Below are positions 1 to 4,467 of a stretch of DNA of 6,518 bases, piece after piece. Each line of letters starts with the position of its first letter. Position 1 is the stretch's first letter. The stretch is from NCBI GenBank assembly GCA_013297575.1, contig JAAFHO010000340.1, forward strand, positions 1 through 6,518, read 5' to 3'. This DNA comes from Chitinophagales bacterium (GTDB lineage Bacteria; Bacteroidota; Bacteroidia; Chitinophagales; Saprospiraceae). The notes beneath the pieces are model-generated. The model ran no database searches and was not told where the DNA came from. It saw only the letters and a list, made by a program, of their open reading frames with translations. The position numbers were made by a program, and so were the translations under genes.

Positions 1-143
1 GTCGTGTACACAAATCGTTCATGGTAGCGGTGGACAAAATAGATTCCGTGGAAAAAGATCGCATTAAAATAGGAACAGTGTATATTCCTATCTCGGAGAC
101 CTATAAAACGACCTTTTTTGAATTGATACAACCTAGAAAGTGA
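1..143 (+). CDS. LytTR-family response regulator, C-terminal fragment (5' truncated by window edge)
   Basis: The reading frame begins at base 3, is open from the left edge and stops at TGA 141-143, giving the last 46 residues of a protein. It reads RVHKSFMVAVDKIDSV, then a KDRIKIG turn, then YIPISETY and a closing FFELI helix. This is the typical end of a LytTR DNA-binding domain: the RVHKS(F)-hydrophobic-DKI strand/helix, the I-IG turn, and the PIS-(E/D)-(T/S)Y strand leading into a final helix. In Bacteroidota such domains usually sit behind a CheY-like receiver in LytR/AgrR-type regulators that pair with histidine kinases of the LytS/YehU class. The receiver and the partner would lie to the left of the window, so the full domain order is inferred. 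The gene converges on the minus-strand NmrA-like gene, with a long palindrome in between. Confidence 0.85.
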   Translation, partial: RVHKSFMVAVDKIDSVEKDRIKIGTVYIPISETYKTTFFELIQPRK

Positions 144-147
144 AGTG

Positions 148-326
148 TTTTTTCTTACCGCAGGAATGTCACGGCGTAGCGTACACTTTTTCACCACAAA
201 AGCACACAAGAGGACACAAAAGCGTAGCGTGCTCCTTTAATAATACACAAATTTTAATTCCTAAAGACAATGTGTAATCTACGCTTTTGTGTACTCTTGT
301 GAACTATTGTGGTGAAAAAAATACAC
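148..326. repeat. Long imperfect palindromic repeat, copy 1
   Basis: Two 36-nt arms (192-227 and 279-314) are complementary at 32 of 36 positions and enclose a 51-nt centre. The stem can be extended by a T-run on the left (187-191) and an A-run on the right (315-321). A smaller inverted repeat, TACACA at 244-249 against TGTGTA at 271-276, sits in the centre. The left part contains GCGTAGCGT twice (174-182 and 222-230). A second copy in the same orientation lies at 1987-2168 and is roughly 80-85% identical by eye. In either direction the stem is followed by A residues rather than a T-tract, so it is not a canonical intrinsic terminator, although it lies between two convergent genes. It has no coding capacity and best fits a dispersed REP- or MITE-like element. 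Outer ends are approximate. Confidence 0.8.
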
Positions 327-353
327 TAAGTTATGATCAACTAATGTGGTCAA

Positions 354-1241
354 CTACCCAGCAAAAGCGTACTTGAACTCGTTTTCAGCAAACCACTCCA
401 AAGTAGTAGGTGTAGTCACTTCCGGCGTACGGCTATAACCTTCTTGGTAAATTCCAGTATTCAACGCATCAAACAGTTCATTATAGCCATCTGCAATAGT
501 CTCCGTAATGCCAGCCTGCATCATACCCGCTTTGGCAGCCGCAGGTTCAAAATAGACATAAGCCAGATCCGGTTTGCCGATAGATGTCCCTAAAATAGTG
601 GCCACTTCTTGCATGGTTAAATCCGCAGCACCACCTAAAAACTGGTGTGTATGTCCTTGAAAATCAAGCGATAACAAATTTTGAATAGCCGCTGCTGCAA
701 TGTCGCGGGTATGAATAATAGGCAAGCGAATTTCAGACTTGAGCGAATATCCAAAAATACCCGCCTGCTTAATCAGCCCAATATTAGCATACAGATTCTC
801 CATAAAAAAGCCCGGACGAAGACTAAGACTATGCAAACCTGGTATCTGAGCCAATCCTTGCTCCAACTCGGCTAAACGGCTCACGGGTCCTGCACCTTCG
901 ATCAAATGAGCACCTTGCGAACTTAATAATACTACTTTTTGAACACCCGCTGCCGGTAATGCCACCAAAAATGCGTTAGCAATACCACGTTGAAAAGTAG
1001 CCCAATCGGTAGTACCCCAATCTGGCGGAATCATTAAATAAACGGCTGTTGCGCCTTGAAAGGCATTGGTCAAAAAAGCAGCATCCGAAAGGGTGCCAAT
1101 GGCTGGGACAGCACCTTTGGCCACCAAATCGGCCAAACGTTCGGCGCTACGGCCAATTACTTTTACTTGCTTGCCAGCAGCCAACAACTGCTCTGCAATA
1201 ATTTTTCCGGTGTGACCGGTTGCTCCTGTGATAACGTACAT
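354..1241 (-). CDS. NmrA-like NAD(P)-binding protein (atypical short-chain dehydrogenase)
   Basis: This is a 295-residue protein. It opens with a Rossmann nucleotide-binding motif, ITGATGHTG (residues 4-12, GxxGxxG), followed by GR at 30-31, where an arginine commonly contacts the NADP phosphate. Further family marks are the VVLLSSQGA strand (103-111) and LRPGFFMENL (141-150), which resemble NmrA/HSCARG and QOR2 (YtfG)-type proteins. It lacks the YxxxK catalytic pair of classical SDRs at the usual place. Members are NAD(P)H-dependent quinone or dye reductases or redox-sensing regulators; which applies here cannot be read from sequence. It is expected to be a soluble cytoplasmic protein. It lies 88 bp downstream of a TetR repressor on the same strand, and a copy of the repressor's presumed operator lies in that gap, so repressor control is likely. 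No Shine-Dalgarno is seen before the ATG, as is normal in Bacteroidota. Confidence 0.87.
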   Translation of the reverse strand: MYVITGATGHTGKIIAEQLLAAGKQVKVIGRSAERLADLVAKGAVPAIGTLSDAAFLTNAFQGATAVYLMIPPDWGTTDWATFQRGIANAFLVALPAAGVQKVVLLSSQGAHLIEGAGPVSRLAELEQGLAQIPGLHSLSLRPGFFMENLYANIGLIKQAGIFGYSLKSEIRLPIIHTRDIAAAAIQNLLSLDFQGHTHQFLGGAADLTMQEVATILGTSIGKPDLAYVYFEPAAAKAGMMQAGITETIADGYNELFDALNTGIYQEGYSRTPEVTTPTTLEWFAENEFKYAFAG

Positions 1242-1290
1242 GATTTATTATGTTTATATTGTTAGGTAAAAATGTAAAATTCAAAAACAA

Positions 1291-1322
1291 CATACATACC
1301 AGTTGGTATGCAATTGGGCAAA
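1291..1322 (-). promoter_or_regulatory. Candidate Bacteroidota-type promoter of the NmrA-like gene
   Basis: On the minus strand TTTG (1319-1322) is followed after exactly 20 nt by TATGTATG (1291-1298), one base off the TAnnTTTG -7 consensus. The palindromic operator 1295-1310 covers the upstream half of the -7 box and most of the spacer, so a bound repressor would block it. The predicted transcript would start near 1287 and have a leader of about 45 nt. The -7 match is imperfect, so transcription could instead come only from the tetR promoter upstream. Confidence 0.4.
1295..1310. promoter_or_regulatory. Palindromic TetR-type operator, site 1 (tetR/NmrA-like gap)
   Basis: CATACCAGTTGGTATG has perfect 7-bp arms (CATACCA/TGGTATG) around a 2-nt centre. 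It matches the site in front of tetR (1933-1948) at 15 of 16 positions. TetR-family regulators bind palindromes of this size, and the only DNA-binding protein coded between the two sites is the TetR-family repressor, so it is inferred to be the ligand-controlled repressor of both genes. Confidence 0.75.
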
Positions 1323-1329
1323 AAAAAGG

Positions 1330-1920
1330 TTACTTGCGTAACGATTCCATAAATTGGCAAAGCATGTCCATACTAGACCGGAACATAGGTACGCTTTTTT
1401 GTACTTTAGCAATACCAAATGATCCTTCCAAAGAAGACAAATAAAAATTGGCTACCGCATCGGGATCTATGTTTTCTTTAACAAGACCTGCTGCTTGTCC
1501 ACGGCGAAGCGCATCTGCAACGGAGCGGTACATGCCATCAATAACAGATTTGAGTTGTAAACGAAATACCTCATCAATTGGACTCATTTCCTGTATTAAA
1601 TTGTTCAAAGGGCAGCCCAAAGCGATATTTTCGTCATCCATTATCCTCGACAACTCGACAATATGCGCTTTTATTTGGTCAATAGGATGGCCAATAGATT
1701 GGTTCAATGCCCTATAAAAAGCGAGGTAATTGGGTTTGATAATTTCGTCTACCACTGCAATTCCAATACTTTGTTTACTGGGAAAATAGTGGTACAAAGC
1801 ACCTTTGGTAATGTCCATATCGGCCACTACTTTATCTGCCCGAAGTCCTTGAAATCCGTTCTTATGGATATCTCCGTACATGCGGTGCAATATGCGCTCT
1901 CTTGTATCTGCGTTTTTCAC
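1330..1920 (-). CDS. TetR-family transcriptional repressor, possible cysteine-based electrophile sensor
   Basis: The N-terminal helix-turn-helix (about residues 7-50) carries the TetR signature, with recognition helix ITKGALYHYFPSKQ, and is followed by a helical ligand/dimer domain. I chose the GTG at 1918-1920 (196 residues, starting (M)KNADTRERIL) over the ATG at 1933-1935. The -7 box TACCTTTG (1925-1932) lies downstream of that ATG, and the ATG itself is part of the operator, so a transcript from this promoter could not contain it. GTG also gives the usual distance to the HTH. The C-terminal part contains GCPLNNL with a cysteine at about residue 103 (GTG numbering). E. coli NemR has its reactive Cys106 in a comparable GC motif, so sensing of quinones, aldehydes or chlorine species is an attractive but unproven idea. 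Self-regulation and control of the downstream NmrA-like gene are inferred from the two operator copies. Confidence 0.85.
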   Translation of the reverse strand: MKNADTRERILHRMYGDIHKNGFQGLRADKVVADMDITKGALYHYFPSKQSIGIAVVDEIIKPNYLAFYRALNQSIGHPIDQIKAHIVELSRIMDDENIALGCPLNNLIQEMSPIDEVFRLQLKSVIDGMYRSVADALRRGQAAGLVKENIDPDAVANFYLSSLEGSFGIAKVQKSVPMFRSSMDMLCQFMESLRK

Positions 1921-1924
1921 GGCA

Positions 1925-1955
1925 CAAAGGTACATACTAGTTGGTATGCACGCAA
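1925..1955 (-). promoter_or_regulatory. tetR promoter (TTG-N20-TACCTTTG)
   Basis: On the minus strand TTG (1953-1955) and a perfect TAnnTTTG box, TACCTTTG (1925-1932), are separated by exactly 20 nt, the spacing of Bacteroidota primary-sigma promoters. The box ends 4 nt before the GTG start, so the mRNA should begin at or next to the start codon and be essentially leaderless. Confidence 0.75.
1933..1948. promoter_or_regulatory. Palindromic TetR-type operator, site 2, inside the tetR promoter
   Basis: CATACTAGTTGGTATG is the same palindrome as at 1295-1310 with one base changed. It occupies the -33/-7 spacer and directly abuts the -7 box, so binding would exclude RNA polymerase. This is the expected arrangement for tight autorepression. 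Confidence 0.78.
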
Positions 1956-1986
1956 GTTTTTTTTCACTTTTTTTTCATCACCACGG

Positions 1987-2168
1987 TTTTTTCTTTTTTC
2001 ACCGCAATAATGTAAAAACGTAGCGTACACTTTTTTCCACCACATAGTGCACAAGAGTTCACAAAAGCGTAGCGTGCTCCTTTAACAATTCACAAATTTT
2101 ATGCCTAAAGGCAATGTGTAATCTACGCTATTGTGTGCTCTTGTGCACTTTTGTGGTAGAAAAAAAGT
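1987..2168. repeat. Long imperfect palindromic repeat, copy 2
   Basis: This is the second copy of the element at 148-326, in the same orientation. The arms are about 2037-2072 and 2123-2158 and pair well after a one-base gap near the outer end. The tip contains TGCCTAAAGGCA (2102-2113), a small perfect hairpin that is degenerate in copy 1. A 26-nt segment running from the inner left arm into the centre is identical in the two copies. This copy lies between the divergent tetR and blaI-type genes, upstream of both promoters. Outer ends are approximate because they run into T- and A-tracts. Confidence 0.8.
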
Positions 2169-2236
2169 ATAAGAAGCATTCATTTTTAAAAAAAACAATG
2201 CTGTAAATCATTAAAAATCAATAACTTGTTTTTTTC

Positions 2237-2281
2237 AACGTAAAAATACGTTATAAAACTAAAAAAATAGTTGCACAACTA
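2237..2281. promoter_or_regulatory. Phased inverted repeats, probable BlaI-type operator cluster
   Basis: Three dyads follow each other: AACGTA-AAAA-TACGTT (2237-2252), AACTA-N6-TAGTT (2257-2272) and TAGTTG-CA-CAACTA (2268-2281, sharing a half-site with the previous one). Their centres are at 2244.5, 2264.5 and 2274.5, that is 20 and 10 bp apart and thus on one face of the helix. The last two overlap the -33 element and spacer of the promoter of the BlaI-type gene. BlaI/MecI proteins bind dyads as dimers and repress their own operon, so this is the likely operator. Which dyads are actually bound is not known. Confidence 0.6.
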
Positions 2282-2301
2282 AAAAACGCGCTATACCTTT
2301 G
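2271..2301 (+). promoter_or_regulatory. Promoter of the BlaI/BlaR1-type operon (TTG-N20-TACCTTTG)
   Basis: TTG (2271-2273) and TACCTTTG (2294-2301) are separated by exactly 20 nt. The box ends 4 nt before the ATG at 2306, the same layout as the tetR promoter, and predicts a leaderless or nearly leaderless mRNA. Confidence 0.78.
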
Positions 2302-2305
2302 CAAC

Positions 2306-2665
2306 ATGAATTTACCAAAACTAACAAAATCGGAGGAAGAAGTAATGCAGATGATCTGGGCAACAGGCCGAGGTACGGTAAGTGATTTGCTCCAGCGCAT
2401 CCCCGAAGAGGAACGGCCACCGCACAGCTCGCTATCAAGCGTCGTTCGGATTTTGGAAAAAAAAGGCTATGTCGGCTACAAAGCGTATGGAAAAACCCAT
2501 GAGTATTTTCCATTGATCGAAAAAGAAGCGTATGGTAGCCGCACGCTCACCGATTTAATGCGCGATTACTTTGGAGGTTCCGCACAGCGATTGGTTTCTC
2601 ATTTGGTAGAAAAAGACCACTTGAGCGAACAGGAAATTGCGGAGTTCTTGGAAAAACTGAAGTAG
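2306..2665 (+). CDS. BlaI/MecI/CopY-family transcriptional repressor
   Basis: The protein has 119 residues, the usual size of the family. The N-terminal winged helix covers about residues 1-75: LTKSEEEVMQMIW is the first helix, VSDLLQRI the second, and SSLSSVVRILEKKGYV the recognition helix and start of the wing. The C-terminal part (about 80-119, ending LSEQEIAEFLEKLK) is the helical dimerisation region. In characterised systems this repressor is inactivated by cleavage after its partner, a BlaR1-type membrane protease, senses a signal. That partner is encoded 27 bp downstream in this window. The start is fixed by the promoter lying just 4 nt upstream. The regulated target outside this operon is unknown; no beta-lactamase or penicillin-binding protein gene is present here. 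Confidence 0.92.
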   Translation: MNLPKLTKSEEEVMQMIWATGRGTVSDLLQRIPEEERPPHSSLSSVVRILEKKGYVGYKAYGKTHEYFPLIEKEAYGSRTLTDLMRDYFGGSAQRLVSHLVEKDHLSEQEIAEFLEKLK

Positions 2666-2692
2666 TACACCTTATACCGAATTATAAATACT

Positions 2693-3898
2693 ATGCTTAT
2701 TTATACCATTTACCTCACCATTGGTTGGGCTGTCTTTGCATTGCTTTACCATACTTTGCTGGCTCGAGAGACCTTTTTTGGCCTCAACCGCCGCTATTTA
2801 TGCGCCACACTTGCAGGAGGATTACTATTGCCTTGGTGCGGTATGCGGTGGCCTTATATCAACTGGACTATGGGTAGCGAGCAGGTTCAAAACAATATAT
2901 TATTGCCGGAATTCTCTACAAAAATAGGCCAATGGACAAGTACTTCTGAACAATTTTTGCTAGGGCAGTCGTGCTTTGGCTGGATATGGATGCTGGGTAT
3001 CATCATTGGTATCATACGGTTTATTTATGGTTTATCTACCATTATTGGCACTGCCCGACGTGCGCCCGAGCAACAAGGGAATATTATCTTTTCGGATACG
3101 ATTGATATGCCATTTTCTTTTTTCCAGTGGATATTTATCCCCGCAAATTACCGCAACGAACCCCAATTGGACATGATTATCCGCCACGAACAAGCACATT
3201 GTAGCGGTTGGCATAGTATGGATATTTTGTTCAGCGAACTGGTTGCTATCTTTTTTTGGTGGCATCCATTGGCGTATTGGTACAAACGCGCGTTGCGTGT
3301 GGTACACGAATTTATCGCCGATCAGAGTGTTACCCAATATTTTTCACGTAAACAATATGGCCTTTTGTTAATAAAGCAAGCGCAGTCCGGACCTGTGTTT
3401 GCTTACGCAAATCACTTTTTACAATCACCACTTAAACAACGATTAAGTATGTTAACCAAACACAATTCTGCTCCCGTCCGGAGCCTCCGCTATGCACTGG
3501 TTATGCCATTTGCAGTGCTTTTATTCCTGCTTTTCCAACAAAATACGGCTTTTGCTCAGTTAAAACTGGGCAATAAAGGTGGAAAAGTATATGATACACC
3601 CGATAAAATGGCTGAATTTTCAGAAGGCGGTGCGCCTGGCTTGAGTAAATTCTTGGCAGAAAATATCCAATACCCGCCCGCAGCCCGAAAAGAAAACGCC
3701 GAAGGTCTTGTTGTGATCTCTTTTGTCGTGAATAAATCTGGCAATGTAGAGGACATTAAATCCGTAAAGCCCATGCGCCAAGATCTAATTGACGAAGCCA
3801 TCCGTGTAGTTAAAAACACAAAATGGATACCCGCTTCTAACGGCGGTAAAGTAGTCAAGAGCAAAATGACGCTGCCTATAAAATTCAAATTGGGTTAA
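2693..3898 (+). CDS. BlaR1-type M56 membrane metalloprotease with TonB-like C-terminal domain
   Basis: The protein has 401 residues. Hydrophobic membrane segments are visible at about 2-22, 36-50, 96-117, 178-196 and 267-284. The zinc site of peptidase family M56 is intact: HEQAH at residues 165-169 with a likely third ligand in the VHEFIAD segment (E206). After the last membrane segment the sequence passes through QNTAFAQLK into an extracytoplasmic region that ends in a TonB C-terminal-like domain (about 318-400), with IQYPPAARKENAEG, VVISFVVNKSGNV and a KWIPAS turn. It has no penicillin-binding (transpeptidase) sensor domain as in staphylococcal BlaR1, so the signal is probably not a beta-lactam bound in the classical way. 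M56-TonB_C fusions are common in Bacteroidota. The operon context implies it relieves repression by the BlaI-type protein upstream. Confidence 0.92.
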   Translation: MLIYTIYLTIGWAVFALLYHTLLARETFFGLNRRYLCATLAGGLLLPWCGMRWPYINWTMGSEQVQNNILLPEFSTKIGQWTSTSEQFLLGQSCFGWIWMLGIIIGIIRFIYGLSTIIGTARRAPEQQGNIIFSDTIDMPFSFFQWIFIPANYRNEPQLDMIIRHEQAHCSGWHSMDILFSELVAIFFWWHPLAYWYKRALRVVHEFIADQSVTQYFSRKQYGLLLIKQAQSGPVFAYANHFLQSPLKQRLSMLTKHNSAPVRSLRYALVMPFAVLLFLLFQQNTAFAQLKLGNKGGKVYDTPDKMAEFSEGGAPGLSKFLAENIQYPPAARKENAEGLVVISFVVNKSGNVEDIKSVKPMRQDLIDEAIRVVKNTKWIPASNGGKVVKSKMTLPIKFKLG

Positions 3899-3920
3899 TC
3901 TGTTCTTCGGAGAATGGAGG

Positions 3921-3938
3921 TTGCCATATATTTGGCAA
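3921..3938 (+). terminator. Small hairpin after the BlaR1-type gene, possible weak terminator
   Basis: TTGCCA and TGGCAA form a perfect 6-bp stem with a 6-nt loop, 22 nt after the stop codon. The following bases, AGTTTGTGTG, are only mildly T-rich, so termination here is uncertain. Confidence 0.3.
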
Positions 3939-3967
3939 AGTTTGTGTGTAACTATACAGCCGCTTTT

Positions 3968-3998
3968 TTGCTCAAAATGATGATAATTGATACCTTTT
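3968..3998 (+). promoter_or_regulatory. Promoter-like TTG-N20-TACCTTTT in front of the hairpin array
   Basis: TTG (3968-3970, the end of a T6G run) is followed after exactly 20 nt by TACCTTTT (3991-3998), one base off the -7 consensus. A transcript from it would begin near 4002 and enter the palindromic array at 4008. No convincing reading frame follows, so if it is active the product would be non-coding. The region is T-rich and the match may be accidental. Confidence 0.3.
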
Positions 3999-4007
3999 TT
4001 GTGGTTT

Positions 4008-4187
4008 CGACCTCGGAGATGTCAAACATTTGTAGAAATCGCAGTATATGTATCCAAAAAACGACCTCGGAGAGGTCGAACATTTGTTTTAATTGTCGAC
4101 GAAAATGGTAATAATGTTCGACCTCTCCGAGGTCGTAATATATTGTTAGCCAATTTTTTATCCAAATATTTAACCTCTCTGAGGTCA
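4008..4187. repeat. Nested array of four 23-nt palindromic repeat units (+ + - -)
   Basis: Units lie at 4008-4030 (+), 4062-4084 (+), 4113-4135 (-) and 4165-4187 (-), with starts 54, 51 and 52 nt apart. The core is CGACCTCGGAGAGGTCG, itself a hairpin with 7-bp arms, followed by AACATT. Units 2 and 3 are perfect reverse complements over 23 nt with a 28-nt spacer. Unit 1 differs from unit 2 at 2 positions, and unit 4 from unit 3 at 5 positions, all transitions. The pairs 2/3 and 1/4 share almost the same symmetry centre (4098.5 and 4097.5), so the array is one nested palindrome of 180 bp; the spacers between units do not match. It resembles REP/BIME-type clusters. The open frames crossing it on both strands simply translate the repeat. 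Confidence 0.85.
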
Positions 4188-4223
4188 CCTTTGCAAACGG
4201 CTGTACAGTTACGTTTGTGCTAA

Positions 4224-4253
4224 ATTGTCGGGGCTGGAGGTAGCCCCGACAAT
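4224..4253. repeat. Strong 12-bp hairpin (REP-like, or terminator without T-tract)
   Basis: ATTGTCGGGGCT (4224-4235) pairs perfectly with AGCCCCGACAAT (4242-4253) around the 6-nt loop GGAGGT. The stem is GC-rich and stable but is followed by ATCCCCTT on the plus strand and by no T-run on the minus strand. It could stop or stabilise a transcript crossing 4002-4253, or be another dispersed hairpin element. This and the flanking items account for the visible structure of the 569-bp gene-free gap 3899-4467. Confidence 0.7.
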
Positions 4254-4328
4254 ATCCCCTTCCTTCCAAACTTGAAGATCTCCATAAAGCCTGAATTCCC
4301 CTGTGCATAAATTTATCCAACCTTCAAT

Positions 4329-4336
4329 TACCTTTG
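4329..4336 (+). promoter_or_regulatory. Perfect -7 box (TACCTTTG), possible distal promoter of the two-component operon
   Basis: TACCTTTGCAAC here repeats the exact -7 region of the BlaI-type promoter (2294-2305). No TTG lies at the 19-21 nt position, so the -33 element is weak or missing, which would fit a promoter needing an activator. A transcript from it would carry a leader of about 125 nt before the ATG at 4468. Confidence 0.4.
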
Positions 4337-4365
4337 CAACGTAGTAATACCGTTGTAAACACCAA

Positions 4366-4453
4366 GTTTTAAGTATTTAGCGATAACACGCAGGTCGCAT
4401 TGTGATGAATTTGTGATAATTGAATCACACTTTTGCCTTCATATACTTAAAAC
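4366..4453 (+). promoter_or_regulatory. Leader/upstream region with 11-bp inverted repeat and TGTGAT direct repeats
   Basis: GTTTTAAGTAT (4366-4376) and ATACTTAAAAC (4443-4453) are perfect reverse complements enclosing 66 nt, ending 14 nt before the regulator's ATG. Within the loop TGTGAT occurs at 4401-4406 and 4412-4417, a period of 11 bp like the tandem half-sites of OmpR-family regulators, and an opposing ATCACA lies at 4424-4429. A weak -7-like CACTTTTG (4428-4435) overlaps the latter. It could be an autoregulatory site, an RNA stem, or both; nothing shows which. Confidence 0.4.
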
Positions 4454-4467
4454 ACAGTATTTTTTAT

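Noticed and set aside
148..326. Bidirectional intrinsic terminator between the convergent LytTR and NmrA-like genes
   Set aside because: The stem is followed by A-runs in both reading directions, not by the T-tract needed for intrinsic termination; a structural effect on transcripts remains possible.
148..2168. Composite transposon or insertion sequences bounding the tetR/NmrA-like module
   Set aside because: The flanking repeats have no transposase coding capacity and I could not identify target-site duplications; only a MITE/REP-like nature can be supported.
2175..2202. AGCATT/AATGCT inverted repeat in the divergent region
   Set aside because: Only 6-bp arms in very AT-rich sequence and no relation to a promoter element; not distinguishable from chance.
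2259..2513. Minus-strand open frame overlapping the BlaI-type gene
   Set aside because: It is the antisense of a well-supported coding region and overlaps its promoter; no family resemblance.
4008..4187. CRISPR-like array
   Set aside because: Only four units, in mixed orientation, with degenerate outer units and no cas genes; the units are themselves palindromes typical of REP-like clusters.
3914..4320. Overlapping open frames on both strands through 3914-4320, which could be read as small arginine-rich proteins
   Set aside because: They translate the GACCTC/GAGGTC repeat array, which yields RPRRG-like peptides in several frames, and they have no family resemblance and no gene-like start context.
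4412..4429. CRP-binding site (TGTGA ... TCACA)
   Set aside because: The half-sites are 8 nt apart instead of 6, and the additional TGTGAT 11 bp upstream fits a direct-repeat site better.
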